DNA of 64,000 nucleotides from Prevotella communis. Lineage in GTDB: Bacteria; Bacteroidota; Bacteroidia; Bacteroidales; Bacteroidaceae. The stretch lies in NCBI RefSeq assembly GCF_022024115.1, contig NZ_CP091792.1:1798001-1862000 (forward strand). Direction: 5' to 3'. Shown here in pieces: positions 48,367-58,909 of the stretch (position 1 is the first letter of the stretch; each line of letters opens with the position of its first letter). Under the pieces are notes generated by a model. The model searched no databases. It saw only the letters and a list, made by a program, of their open reading frames with translations, and was not told the DNA's origin. A program made the position numbers and the translations under genes.

Positions 48367-49335
48367 TTAGTTGTTCACGGAACCTCCTACGATATCGAGC
48401 AACTCGCTGGTGATAGCCTGCTGACGACTCTTGTTGTACTGCAGGTTCAACTGGCGTAGCAGTTCGTCGGCATTATCCGTAGCCGTCTGCATGGCCACCA
48501 TACGGGCGGCATGCTCAGAGGCAACGTTGTCGAGCAAGGCGGTATAGAGCATCAGATGACCCATCTTGGGGATGAGCTGCGACAGCACGGTGTGCATATC
48601 GGGCTCCACGATGAAGTTATCATTCAGCGGTGCCACCTCGTTCTCCTTCACCTGCTTCTTGCGACCCTTCTTCTTCAGGTACTCCTGTGCCTGCTTGGTC
48701 ACCACGTTCGACGTCAGGTCGCGCTCGTGGTCGGCATTCAGTTCAGACTCCAGGTCGATGGGCAGGAACGTCTTATGCGTCAGAATCTGCGAACCGGCAC
48801 TCTTGAAGTGGTGATAGATCAGCTCTACCTTGTCGATCTCGCCCTTGGCAAAGCGATCGCCCAGCTCCATGGCCAGGTCGATACACTGCTTCACGTTGGG
48901 ATGGTCCACCAGGTCGGCCAGGTCGCACTTCACGTTGTAACCCAGTTTGCGAGCCTTCTCGGTCACCTTTCGGCCTATAGGATAAACCTCCACATTCTCC
49001 TTGCCCAGTTCTTCTGAGAGTGCGTTCACAGCCTTCATCATCACCTTGATGATATTGCCGTTGAAAGCACCGCAAAGCGACGAGTTGCTGCTGAAGACCA
49101 CAAGTGCCACACGCTTTACAGGACGCTCTTGGTCATAGATGGTCTGAGCGCCTGCCTCGGCTGCCAGGAACGACTTCAGGATATGCTCCAGCATCGTCTC
49201 GTAGGGCAGCATGTTCTGGATAGCCACCTGTGCATGATGCAGCTTAGATGAAGCTACCATCTTCATCGCACTGGTAATCTTGCGTGTCGAGTTGACTGAG
49301 GATATACGTCCTTTGATTTCTTTTAAACTTGGCAT
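48367..49335 (-). CDS. atpG: F1 ATP synthase gamma subunit
   Basis: This 322-aa protein opens KEIKGRISSVNSTRKITSAM, the conserved N-terminal shaft helix, and ends RQQAITSELLDIVGGSVNN, the C-terminal helix. It is the rotating central stalk. It contains an insertion of about 30 residues (KKGRKKQVKENEVAPLNDNF) typical of Bacteroidetes gamma subunits. It is the last gene of the operon and convergent to prmA. Confidence 0.95.
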   Translation of the reverse strand: MPSLKEIKGRISSVNSTRKITSAMKMVASSKLHHAQVAIQNMLPYETMLEHILKSFLAAEAGAQTIYDQERPVKRVALVVFSSNSSLCGAFNGNIIKVMMKAVNALSEELGKENVEVYPIGRKVTEKARKLGYNVKCDLADLVDHPNVKQCIDLAMELGDRFAKGEIDKVELIYHHFKSAGSQILTHKTFLPIDLESELNADHERDLTSNVVTKQAQEYLKKKGRKKQVKENEVAPLNDNFIVEPDMHTVLSQLIPKMGHLMLYTALLDNVASEHAARMVAMQTATDNADELLRQLNLQYNKSRQQAITSELLDIVGGSVNN

Positions 49336-49338
49336 CTC

Positions 49339-50931
49339 TTAGGGGGTAGTGTGAAAGGTTCCTGCGATATCGGCCATCACAGCCTCGATCGTGTCTGTGG
49401 TCTCGTTGTCAATCTTGCCGCTGGCCAGTGTCTCGATAACCTCGGGATGGGCACTGCGCAACTTGTCGAGGAACTGGTCCTGACATTGGCGCACCTTGTC
49501 AATGGGCACTTGGCGCATCAGGCCGTGCACACCACAGTAGAGAATGGCAATCTGCTCGCCTACGGGCATAGGACTGTACTGGGGCTGAATGAGCAGCTGG
49601 TTGTTCTTGCGGCCGCGGTCGAGGGTCATCGCCGTCACGGCATCCATATCGCTGGAGAACTTTGAGAAGGCTTCGAGCTCACGATACTGAGCCTGGTCAA
49701 TTTTCAGCGTACCTGCTACTTTCTTCATAGACTTGATCTGGGCCGAACCACCTACACGAGATACGGAGATACCTACGTTGATGGCAGGACGGAAGCCCTG
49801 ATTGAAGAGGTCGGACTCCAGGAATATCTGACCATCGGTGATAGAGATCACGTTGGTGGGGATATATGCCGACACGTCGCCAGCCTGGGTCTCGATGATA
49901 GGCAGAGCGGTGAGCGAACCACCACCCTTCACATGGCCCTTCATACACTCGGGCAGGTCGTTCATCTGCTCGGCCACCTCCTGCTGCTCGTTCATCTTGG
50001 CTGCACGCTCCAGCAAGCGGGAGTGCAGGTAGAACACGTCGCCAGGATAGGCCTCACGACCAGAGGGACGGCGCAGAATCAGCGACACCTCACGATAGGC
50101 TACTGCCTGCTTTGACAGGTCGTCATAGACCACCAATGCGGGCAGACCGCGGTCGCGGAAATACTCACCGATAGCAGCTCCTGCGAATGGAGCGTAATAC
50201 TGCATAGCGGCGGGATCGGCGGCTGTTGCGGCCACGACGATGGTATAAGGCATGGCGCCGTGCTCCTTCAGGGTCTGCACCAGGGCGGCCACTGTAGAGG
50301 CCTTCTGACCGATAGCCACATAGATACAATATACGGGTTTGCCTGCCTCGTAGAAACTCTTCTGGTTGATGATGGTGTCCACGGCAATGGCGGTCTTACC
50401 CGTCTGACGGTCACCAATAATCAACTCACGCTGGCCACGACCGATAGGAATCATCGAGTCAACGGCCTTCAAACCTGTCTGCAGGGGCTCCTTCACGGGC
50501 TGACGATAGATAACGCCTGGTGCCTTACGGTCCAGGGGCATCTCGAACGAGTCTTTCAGGTCGATTTCGCCCTTGCCGTCGATGGCCTGACCCAGTGGGT
50601 TGATGACGCGGCCCAGCATATTGTCGTTCACGCGGATAGAGGCAATGCGCTTGGTACGCTTCACGACCATACCCTCCTTGATGCCCGACGTGGCGCCCAG
50701 CAGCACACAACCCACGTTGTCTTCCTCGAGGTTCATCACGATGGCCATCGTGCCGTTCTCGAATTCCAGCAGCTCGTTGGCCTCGGCATTGCGCAGGCCG
50801 TAGATACGAGCCACACCGTCAGAGACCTGAAGCACGGTACCCACCTCGTCGAACTGGGCACTGTTTGAGAGGCCGTTCAACTGTTCGAGCAGCACCTGAG
50901 AGACTTCGCTTGGTTTAATTTTATCTGACAT
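49339..50931 (-). CDS. atpA: F1 ATP synthase alpha subunit
   Basis: This 530-aa protein has the Walker [10 protein letters not shown] (about 170-178), [31 protein letters not shown] and the catalytic arginine region [16 protein letters not shown]. It is a non-catalytic nucleotide-binding subunit of the F1 hexamer. It is followed by atpG with a 3-bp gap. Confidence 0.97.
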   Translation of the reverse strand: MSDKIKPSEVSQVLLEQLNGLSNSAQFDEVGTVLQVSDGVARIYGLRNAEANELLEFENGTMAIVMNLEEDNVGCVLLGATSGIKEGMVVKRTKRIASIRVNDNMLGRVINPLGQAIDGKGEIDLKDSFEMPLDRKAPGVIYRQPVKEPLQTGLKAVDSMIPIGRGQRELIIGDRQTGKTAIAVDTIINQKSFYEAGKPVYCIYVAIGQKASTVAALVQTLKEHGAMPYTIVVAATAADPAAMQYYAPFAGAAIGEYFRDRGLPALVVYDDLSKQAVAYREVSLILRRPSGREAYPGDVFYLHSRLLERAAKMNEQQEVAEQMNDLPECMKGHVKGGGSLTALPIIETQAGDVSAYIPTNVISITDGQIFLESDLFNQGFRPAINVGISVSRVGGSAQIKSMKKVAGTLKIDQAQYRELEAFSKFSSDMDAVTAMTLDRGRKNNQLLIQPQYSPMPVGEQIAILYCGVHGLMRQVPIDKVRQCQDQFLDKLRSAHPEVIETLASGKIDNETTDTIEAVMADIAGTFHTTP

Positions 50932-50944
50932 TGTTTTCTTTCTT

Positions 50945-51484
50945 TTATTTCTTTAGTGTTTGTAGAATGGCGTTAAGGCGCGACTTCACACTGGCATCCA
51001 TGCGGAAGGTGTCGTATTCAAGCACGAAACCTCCGATAATGTCAGGATTAACCTGCGTCTCAAACTCCACTGTGCCATGAGTCTTAGCTTCCACCATCTG
51101 GCGCATCTTCTGCTCGGTGGCAGCTGACACACGGGTAGCGGTGGTCAGTTTTCCAAGGATGATATTCTTCTGCTGACGATAGAGCGTGACGTAAGAATTG
51201 GCCATGAACTGAATCATGTTCTCGCGACCTTCCTTGAGCACCAGGGCTATGAAAGCTTTAGAGAGAGCCGACGACTCACTGCCACCAACGGCGGTCTCGA
51301 GCAACATCTGCTTCTTCTCCTTGGCGAGCATCGGGTTGTCTATCGTGTGGCGAAGGGCGGGCACGTCAATGAAACTCTTTGCCAAGAGCATCATCTCCTG
51401 ATAGACCACGCTTTCCTGCTTCGCATCGGTGGCACTCTTCAAGAGCGCACGCGCATATCTAACCGATATTACTCCTATATCCAT
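50945..51484 (-). CDS. atpH: F1 ATP synthase delta subunit
   Basis: This 179-aa protein has the OSCP-like N-terminal helical bundle ([20 protein letters not shown]) and the C-terminal [21 protein letters not shown] segment. It links F1 to the peripheral stalk. Length and position between atpF and atpA are standard. Confidence 0.94.
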   Translation of the reverse strand: MDIGVISVRYARALLKSATDAKQESVVYQEMMLLAKSFIDVPALRHTIDNPMLAKEKKQMLLETAVGGSESSALSKAFIALVLKEGRENMIQFMANSYVTLYRQQKNIILGKLTTATRVSAATEQKMRQMVEAKTHGTVEFETQVNPDIIGGFVLEYDTFRMDASVKSRLNAILQTLKK

Positions 51485-51498
51485 ACGTTTACACCTTA

Positions 51499-52014
51499 TT
51501 ATTTATTAGAAGATACATCATCCAACATACGGTCGATGAGATCCATCTGCGACTTATCGTCCTTCAGGTTCTGCTTCAGAACCTTCTCGGCGATTTCTAC
51601 ACTTAATGTAGCTACTTGCTCGCGGATATCGGCTATAGCGGCCTGCTTCTGCTGCTCAATCTCAACCTTGGCGTCATTGAGCAAACGGGCACTCTCCTCA
51701 CGGGCCTTTTCCTGGGCTTTCTCTACAATGGCATCGCGTGTCTCAGCAGCCTCCTTCAGCATCTGGGCCTGCTTTTCGCGTGCTTCCTGAAGAATGGCTT
51801 CACCTTCTTGCTTGATATTCTCAAGGCGCTCTGATGCCTCGTGTGCCTTCTGCAGACTCTCGTCGATATACCGCTTACGCTCGTCTACCATATTGATGAT
51901 AGCGGGAAAGCCGTACTTTGCGAGCACAAAGAAGACCACCAGGAACGCGATGAGCATCCAGAACAAGAGTCCGAGATCGGGCGTCAGGATTGATGGCAAT
52001 TTAGTGAAATCCAT
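51499..52014 (-). CDS. atpF: F0 ATP synthase b subunit
   Basis: This 171-aa protein has one N-terminal transmembrane helix (LGLLFWMLIAFLVVFFVLA) and then a long Ala/Glu/Lys-rich coiled coil (KAHEASERLENIKQEGEAIL, KAQEKAREESARLL). It is the peripheral stalk. 14-bp gap to atpH. Confidence 0.95.
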   Translation of the reverse strand: MDFTKLPSILTPDLGLLFWMLIAFLVVFFVLAKYGFPAIINMVDERKRYIDESLQKAHEASERLENIKQEGEAILQEAREKQAQMLKEAAETRDAIVEKAQEKAREESARLLNDAKVEIEQQKQAAIADIREQVATLSVEIAEKVLKQNLKDDKSQMDLIDRMLDDVSSNK

Positions 52015-52031
52015 TAGCGATCGTTATTTTT

Positions 52032-52271
52032 TTATTTGATAAGGAATGCACAAGCAGCAATAGCAAACAGAGCACAACCCTCCACGAATGCTGAGGTCAG
52101 AATCATGTTGGTCTGAATCTTACCTGTTGCCTCGGGCTGACGTGCAATAGCGTCCATAGCGCTACCACCGATCTTACCAATACCCAAACCTGCACCAATT
52201 GTTGCAATACCAGCACCAATACCGCAGCCCAGCTGTGCCAGACCTTCAGCGGCCAAAATAGAAATAATCAT
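52032..52271 (-). CDS. atpE: F0 ATP synthase c subunit
   Basis: This 79-aa protein is a two-helix hairpin with Gly-rich helix 1 (GIGAGIATIGAGLGIG), the ARQPEA loop and the ion-binding Glu64 in helix 2 (SAFVEGCALFA). The residue after Glu64 is Gly, not Ser/Thr, and the helix-1 Gln pattern of sodium-type rings is not evident, so proton specificity is more likely; this is an inference. Confidence 0.96.
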   Translation of the reverse strand: MIISILAAEGLAQLGCGIGAGIATIGAGLGIGKIGGSAMDAIARQPEATGKIQTNMILTSAFVEGCALFAIAACAFLIK

Positions 52272-52333
52272 AGTCGTTAATGTTTTAATTGTTATTACTT
52301 AATTTTATCTTTAATTGTTTCTCGTTGAATGAT

Positions 52334-53383
52334 TTACTCAGCGTGATGCTCCTTATGGGCCAGTCCGATAAACACGGCACTGAGCATCGTGAAGACATAA
52401 GCCTGAACAAAGGCTACCAGCAACTCCAGGCAGTTCATGAAGAGCAGCATGATGATACTGAACGTGTTCAGACCGATACCATAGCCTACGCCCATGGACC
52501 AACCCAGGAATATCACGCAGGTGAAAGAGAGGATCACGGCGTGACCGGCCATCATGTTGGCAAAAAGACGAATCATCAGGGCAAAGGGCTTGGTGATGAC
52601 ACCAAAGAGCTCGATGACGGGCATGATGGGCGCGGGATAGGCCTTCAGGAACAGAGGCACCTCTGGCCAGAAGATTTCCTTCCAGTACTCTTTGTTGGCA
52701 AAGATATTGATAGCCAGCATCGTGCAGAATGCCAGGAAGAACGTGATGTTGATATTGCCAGTCACGTTGGCACCTGCAGGGAAGATGGGAATCAGGCCAA
52801 TCAGGTTGGTGGTCAGGATAAAGAAGAACACGGTGAGCAGATAGGGCGCATAGGGCTTGTAGTGCTTCTCGCCGATGGACGACTTAATCAGATCGTCATG
52901 GATCATCATCACCACCATCTCTATGGCTCCCACAAATCCCTTGGGCGCTTCGCTATGGGCATCGTGGCGCTTATACCAGCGGGCACACGACAGGAAGATG
53001 GTGATGAGCACGATGACTACAATCCATATCTGGGCAACGGTCTTGGTGATGCTCAGGTCTATGGGGCGCACCTCTTCGCCTCCTACACGCTCATAGATCT
53101 TGCCATGATGCTCTTCACTGAAGAAAAAGGGCTCTGGCAGGGTGTGGGCTGTGCAGAAATGCCACTCGCCTGTATTCTCGCTCCTGACGATGATGGGCAG
53201 GGGCACACTGAGATGCTTGCCTTCGTACGAGGCGATATGCCACTCATAGGCATCGGCCAGATGCTCCAGCACAATCTCAGGGATGTCCAGTTCCTTGCTT
53301 TCTGCCTCTTCAGCATGGATGTGCTGGACAGGGACAAGCAGGAATGCCACCAACAGGAGTATTATAGACTTGAAATGTTTCAT
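52334..53383 (-). CDS. atpB: F0 ATP synthase a subunit with N-terminal signal-like segment
   Basis: I start this at ATG 53383 (MKHFKSIILLLVAFLLVPVQ), since the upstream frame has no family resemblance and covers the preceding gene. The 349-aa protein begins with a signal-peptide-like helix and about 100 extracytoplasmic residues, a trait of Bacteroidetes a subunits, then five or six helices with the essential Arg in FALMIRLFANMMAGHAVI. It forms the proton half-channels. Confidence 0.94.
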   Translation of the reverse strand: MKHFKSIILLLVAFLLVPVQHIHAEEAESKELDIPEIVLEHLADAYEWHIASYEGKHLSVPLPIIVRSENTGEWHFCTAHTLPEPFFFSEEHHGKIYERVGGEEVRPIDLSITKTVAQIWIVVIVLITIFLSCARWYKRHDAHSEAPKGFVGAIEMVVMMIHDDLIKSSIGEKHYKPYAPYLLTVFFFILTTNLIGLIPIFPAGANVTGNINITFFLAFCTMLAINIFANKEYWKEIFWPEVPLFLKAYPAPIMPVIELFGVITKPFALMIRLFANMMAGHAVILSFTCVIFLGWSMGVGYGIGLNTFSIIMLLFMNCLELLVAFVQAYVFTMLSAVFIGLAHKEHHAE

Positions 53384-53399
53384 TATTATTAATGTATTA

Positions 53400-53801
53400 T
53401 CACGAACGGTTAGAGACTTTCGCGAAGAAGACTGAATGATGAATGAGCAGCAGCACGTAGAACACCATGAATACCAGGAAGAATGGCAGCATGGCCTCGC
53501 GTCCTGCAATGAGATAATAGACAAACATCGTGGCCAGTGCCAGCAACATCCTGAAACCTGAAAGGGCCGTGAAGAATGTCGTCAGACTGTCTGGATGGTT
53601 CGTGGCCACCAGTCGCCAGATATTTCCTTCTGCAAGCACAATGGCCAGCGAGAACCCACAGCCGAACATCACTGGCACGCGCAGGTCGCCCACACTGGTG
53701 AATTGCTCCACCAGGAGTGTGCCTATCGTGGCAATGATGGTCAGGACAATGCCCTGCACCAGATACAGGATGCTCAGTTTGCTGATATCTTGCTTAGTCA
53801 T
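53400..53801 (-). CDS. Small membrane protein in the ATP synthase operon (AtpI-like position)
   Basis: This 133-aa protein has four predicted transmembrane segments (LYLVQGIVLTIIATIGTLLV, VPVMFGCGFSLAIVLAEG, FRMLLALATMFVYYLI, MLPFFLVFMVFYVLLLIHH). It lies between atpC and atpB, where AtpI-type assembly proteins occur. Sequence similarity to AtpI is not obvious by eye. Its role may be insertion of the c-ring or Mg2+ handling, as proposed for AtpI; this is inference from position. Confidence 0.78.
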   Translation of the reverse strand: MTKQDISKLSILYLVQGIVLTIIATIGTLLVEQFTSVGDLRVPVMFGCGFSLAIVLAEGNIWRLVATNHPDSLTTFFTALSGFRMLLALATMFVYYLIAGREAMLPFFLVFMVFYVLLLIHHSVFFAKVSNRS

Positions 53802-53807
53802 AGCTGC

Positions 53808-54056
53808 TTACTTGTTAATCTCTACACACAAACTTACTTCGTTTTTCTGAACCTCAACGAATCCACCAAGGATGTTAAGCGTGGTCTTCTGGCCAGATGC
53901 CTCCGTATATTCAGCCACTCCTGTTTCGAGTGATGAGATAATGGGTGCGTGGTCAGTAAGTATCTCAAAGTTACCAGCCATACCCGGTACCTTGACACTC
54001 GTCACTTCTCCTTCGAATTCGATTCTCTCGGGCGATACAATTTTCAGTCTCAGCAT
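53808..54056 (-). CDS. atpC: F1 ATP synthase epsilon subunit, short form
   Basis: This 82-aa protein has only the N-terminal beta-sandwich (LKIVSPERIEFEGEVTSVKV, GMAGNFEILTDHAPIISSL, LGGFVEVQKNEVSL). The C-terminal helical hairpin that inhibits ATP hydrolysis in E. coli is absent, as is usual in Bacteroidetes. Self-inhibition of the ATPase by epsilon should thus be missing. Confidence 0.93.
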   Translation of the reverse strand: MLRLKIVSPERIEFEGEVTSVKVPGMAGNFEILTDHAPIISSLETGVAEYTEASGQKTTLNILGGFVEVQKNEVSLCVEINK

Positions 54057-54060
54057 AAAT

Positions 54061-54088
54061 CTTAATTCTAAATTCTTAATTCTAAATT
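54061..54088 (-). repeat. Perfect 14-bp tandem duplication between atpD and atpC
   Basis: CTTAATTCTAAATT occurs twice in tandem (54061-54074, 54075-54088) and fills the 36-bp spacer between atpD and atpC. It adds spacing without coding sequence and might influence the atpD to atpC ratio. Confidence 0.9.
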
Positions 54089-54092
54089 AAGA

Positions 54093-55625
<1,533 letters not shown>

Positions 55626-55668
55626 TTATTTTATATTTAAAGTTATGTTTTTAATCCAAATGGTGTTG

Positions 55669-55676
55669 CAAAGGTA
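55669..55676 (-). promoter_or_regulatory. Promoter -7 box of the ATP synthase operon
   Basis: TACCTTTG on the minus strand, 50 bp before ATG 55619. The upstream operon's terminator begins 13 bp behind it. Confidence 0.8.
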
Positions 55677-55688
55677 TGAAAAAAAAAG

Positions 55689-55716
55689 AAAATGGCAAAG
55701 GTGTTTTGCCATTTTT
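55689..55716 (-). terminator. Terminator of the AraC/M49/AlkD operon
   Basis: AAATGGCAAA and TTTTGCCATTT pair around GGTG; on the minus strand a TTTTCTTTTTTTT tract follows. It separates this operon from the atp promoter. Confidence 0.82.
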
Positions 55717-55718
55717 TT

Positions 55719-56333
55719 CTAAATAAAATCTAAACCGATACTGCTTATTGCCGAATGTGCCAAACGCTGATACATCAGTCCTAGTTCCGAGAATCGGATA
55801 AGTGCTTGCATCGCTGCTTTCCTTACAGGAACAGAGGGGGATTGGAGGGCCACGAGTGCCTGGTCAATGAACTCATTGATGCCCCGCTCGTTGGGCTCTT
55901 GCTTGTTCATAAACAGGCGCGACAGGATGTGGTAGCCGCATATCTGCGGAATATCGTCGGGCGAGGCCAGCCACAGAAAGGCTTTGTCGGCGGCAAAGGG
56001 CAGGTGCTGATACAGGTTGAAGGCTGCCTGTTCGGCAATTTCAAGACTGTCGGTCTGCTCCATCCAGATGTCCACCACTTCAGGCAACATCTGTTCTGCC
56101 GGCATGATCATGGTGGCCAGGATCTTGCATTCCCTGACATTCTCCTTCCACAGGGCAATGGCCAGGTCGTAATCCTTGCCTATCTCGTCAGCCTTCTCTT
56201 TCAGGCGCGGCAAGGTGGCTCCCCAGTTCAGATGGTAGTTGACACCTTTGTCACGCATGGACTGTGCGATAGAGCCATCCATCATCTGACGGAATGACTG
56301 CTTGATTTCCTTGATCTGTTCCTGTGTACTCAT
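55719..56333 (-). CDS. AlkD-like DNA alkylation repair family protein (HEAT-like)
   Basis: This 204-aa protein is all-helical with repeated HEAT-like units (LPRLKEKADEIGKDYDLAI, ALWKENVRECKILATMIMP, VPVRKAAMQALIRFSELGL). The LW-ENVRECKILATMI segment resembles the AlkD family, DNA glycosylases for bulky alkylated bases; Bacteroidetes members of this shorter type have not been characterised as far as I know. The start overlaps the M49 peptidase gene (ATGA, 56330-56333). Confidence 0.75.
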   Translation of the reverse strand: MSTQEQIKEIKQSFRQMMDGSIAQSMRDKGVNYHLNWGATLPRLKEKADEIGKDYDLAIALWKENVRECKILATMIMPAEQMLPEVVDIWMEQTDSLEIAEQAAFNLYQHLPFAADKAFLWLASPDDIPQICGYHILSRLFMNKQEPNERGINEFIDQALVALQSPSVPVRKAAMQALIRFSELGLMYQRLAHSAISSIGLDFI

Positions 56334-58282
56334 ATTAATGTACCATACTCTGTGCTATAACGCATCATCTGATGGTCGTAGGATTCTGAATAGTTTACCT
56401 GAATGTCTGCTATTTCACCATTTTCGTCAAGCACCGGCAAGAGCCAGGGGTTAATGAATCCCTTGTAAGGAGCAAGGTTCAGTTTCTTGTAACGCTCCAG
56501 CACTTCCTGGTGCATGTCCTGGTCAATCTGTACGGCATAGTCCTCAACCAGCTGGCGGGCAGCGTCAAAGTCGCCCTCGCTCTTGATGCGCTGTATCTCG
56601 GCAAGCAACTGGGCGATGAGTCCTCTCAACTCCTCGTAGTCGTCAATGACCAACTCATAGAAACCCTTCTCGCGAGTGAGTCTCATATGTTTGGCATGAG
56701 CCAGGCACCATCTGGCTATCAGGGCACGGTTACGCATGTGGGCCTCCTCTATCTGCTGGCCTGGCTGGATGCGTACCAACTGGGTAAGCAGACCATTTAA
56801 CATATACGTGAAGTAATGTGCTTTATATGCCTCATTATTAGGTAGTAAACCTAACTCGACTAACTTCTCATCTGCCATGTAGTAGAGACCAAATAGGTCG
56901 GCCCTCGCCTCCTCTATTGTGTTGCCGTAAGCCTTCAAGGCATCAGGGTCGGTACCAGGTAATAGCTGACCACTTCCGTGACCCAGACACTCATGCAGGT
57001 CGGTATGCAGATTGTCGCACACGTCATCGTATTTGTCAATGAGCTCAAGTGTCTGAGGGTCCTTGACAAATTCCTCACGGAAACCATTCCCATGAGCTGC
57101 CTTGCTGTAGGCTTCAGTGATGTTGCTGATAGTGATACTCTTTGAGCCATAGTTAGCCCGGATCCAGTCAGCGTTGGGCAGGTTAATACCTATAGCTGTA
57201 GATGGATATTCATCGCCACCCAGCATCGCAGCACAGATAACATTGGCCGATACGCCTTTCACCACCTTCTTCTTGAAACGGGGATCTACGGGCGAATGGT
57301 CCTCGAACCATTGCGCATTATTACTAATAGTACGCGTGCGCGAGGTAGCCTCCTCGTCGATATATTCCACAAGCCCCTCCCAGGAACCTTTCAGTCCTAA
57401 GGGGTCGCCATAGACTTCGATGAAGCCATTAATGAAGTCAATCTTAGTACCGGTGGTCTGCAGCCATTTGATGGAATACTCGTCAAAGACTTTCAAATCG
57501 CCAGTCTGATAGTATTTTATCAGTAGTTCGATGGTTTCCTTCTGGTCTTCATTTTCTGCCACTTCAGCAGCTTTCGTCAGCCAGTAGACGATATGCCGGA
57601 TGGCGTTCGCGTATTTCCCGTTGGCAGACCACACCTCTTCTTTTATAACACCATTTTCCTTCACCAGGGTCGTGTTAAGGCCATAGGAAGGAGGTTCGGG
57701 GTTGTCGGACTGCTTGAGTGAAGCATAGTATTTCTCGGCTTCTTCCTGGGTGACGTCCTGGTAGAAGTTGCACGCGGAAGTAGCCACCAGATCCTCACCG
57801 TCAACTTTATTGACGCGCTTTGTTAACACTTTTTCGTCGAATATGACTGGGGCTATCTCCTCAAAGAAATCGTTGACACCCTGGCCTTCCCTTAACGGCA
57901 GACGATGGGCATCAACAATATTCATACACGTCTTCAGGTAATCGGCACTGAAGCCTGGTTTGAATTTCTCACAACCATAATGGTGATAGATACCATTCGA
58001 GAACCAGACACGTTTCAGATATACCTGCAATGCACGGAAATCATCATTGTCCCTGGGAATGCGAAGGTCGCTATATATCACCTCCAGTGTCTTGCGAATA
58101 CGTAAGTTGTGTTTTCCGAACTGGTCAAACGTGATGTCTCTGCCATACAGAGTTGCTTTCACGAGGAAGTAGACGAGACGTTTCTGATTGAGTGTTAGTT
58201 TCTCGAAACCGTTAAGCCGGTATCGTAACATCTGCAAGTCAGCGAAACGCTCGTCACTAAAATTAAATGGTGTTAATGTCAT
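56330..58282 (-). CDS. Dipeptidyl-peptidase III family (M49) metallopeptidase
   Basis: This 650-aa protein has the unusual zinc motif HECLGHGSG at 430-438 (HExxxH of M49: H430, E431, H435) and the second glutamate motif EEARAD near 457-462. It releases dipeptides from the N-terminus of peptides. In Bacteroides the homologue is a cytoplasmic enzyme of about this length. No signal peptide is present. It overlaps the AraC-type gene (58279-58282) and the AlkD-like gene, so the three are tightly coupled. Database entries for this family are sometimes mislabelled dihydrofolate reductase; nothing here supports that. Confidence 0.92.
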   Translation of the reverse strand: MTLTPFNFSDERFADLQMLRYRLNGFEKLTLNQKRLVYFLVKATLYGRDITFDQFGKHNLRIRKTLEVIYSDLRIPRDNDDFRALQVYLKRVWFSNGIYHHYGCEKFKPGFSADYLKTCMNIVDAHRLPLREGQGVNDFFEEIAPVIFDEKVLTKRVNKVDGEDLVATSACNFYQDVTQEEAEKYYASLKQSDNPEPPSYGLNTTLVKENGVIKEEVWSANGKYANAIRHIVYWLTKAAEVAENEDQKETIELLIKYYQTGDLKVFDEYSIKWLQTTGTKIDFINGFIEVYGDPLGLKGSWEGLVEYIDEEATSRTRTISNNAQWFEDHSPVDPRFKKKVVKGVSANVICAAMLGGDEYPSTAIGINLPNADWIRANYGSKSITISNITEAYSKAAHGNGFREEFVKDPQTLELIDKYDDVCDNLHTDLHECLGHGSGQLLPGTDPDALKAYGNTIEEARADLFGLYYMADEKLVELGLLPNNEAYKAHYFTYMLNGLLTQLVRIQPGQQIEEAHMRNRALIARWCLAHAKHMRLTREKGFYELVIDDYEELRGLIAQLLAEIQRIKSEGDFDAARQLVEDYAVQIDQDMHQEVLERYKKLNLAPYKGFINPWLLPVLDENGEIADIQVNYSESYDHQMMRYSTEYGTLI

Positions 58283-58743
58283 TTGCTTTTCTTTTTCACC
58301 ATAGCGGCTGCAGCCGAGGCAAGATGCTGCACCTTGTACTCTTTAGGTGTAATGCCAGTGATCTTGTAGAACGATGCATAGAACGACTGTCTGTTTGCAA
58401 AGCCTACCATATCACTTACCTCCTCAATGCGCAGGTGTTGGTAGCGCTTGTCGACAAGGATGGACATAGCCTCTTCAATACGATACTTGTTAACAAATGA
58501 TGTGTAATTCATGTGAAAACGTACGTTCACCACGGCCGAAATGTAACGCGTGTTTGTTCCAAGGTCAATTGCCAAGTGCTTGGCAGAATAATTCTTGTCC
58601 TTGTACTTCTTCTGCATCACAATCACATTGAGGATTTTTTCTTTAAGATCATCCATCAATGCAGGGCTTACCAAACTGCGATAAGCGGCCTCTCTTTCTT
58701 GTTTTTCAATAATGTTGTACTTCGTCATAACGGCATCCTTCAT
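58279..58743 (-). CDS. AraC-type helix-turn-helix regulator
   Basis: I start this at ATG 58743 (MKDAVMTKYNIIEKQEREAA); the in-frame ATG at 58800 is upstream of the -7 box (58779-58786). The 154-aa protein has the AraC double HTH: SAKHLAIDLGTNTRYISAVV and MVGFANRQSFYASFYKITGI, TPKEYK. There is no ligand domain, so it may be controlled by a partner or act constitutively. It leads the M49/AlkD operon. ATG 58728 is an alternative start. Confidence 0.88.
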   Translation of the reverse strand: MKDAVMTKYNIIEKQEREAAYRSLVSPALMDDLKEKILNVIVMQKKYKDKNYSAKHLAIDLGTNTRYISAVVNVRFHMNYTSFVNKYRIEEAMSILVDKRYQHLRIEEVSDMVGFANRQSFYASFYKITGITPKEYKVQHLASAAAAMVKKKSK

Positions 58744-58778
58744 AAGTTGGATTAAGCGAATGTCACTTAAATTTTCTG

Positions 58779-58786
58779 CAAATATA
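58779..58786 (-). promoter_or_regulatory. Promoter -7 box of the AraC/M49/AlkD operon
   Basis: TATATTTG on the minus strand, 35 bp before ATG 58743. Confidence 0.75.
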
Positions 58787-58870
58787 CAATTTTTTTTCAT
58801 ATCTCGGATAACTTTTTGCGAGAAATATTAAAAAAGTCCGCAAATCTCTGCAAAAAAAGATATTTTTTTG

Positions 58871-58878
58871 TATCTTTG
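58871..58878 (+). promoter_or_regulatory. Promoter -7 box of the purU-his operon
   Basis: TATCTTTG, 31 bp before ATG 58910; it excludes an in-frame start at 58868. Confidence 0.75.
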
Positions 58879-58909
58879 CACATTGAAAAAGAGATTTTTT
58901 AAGACAGAA

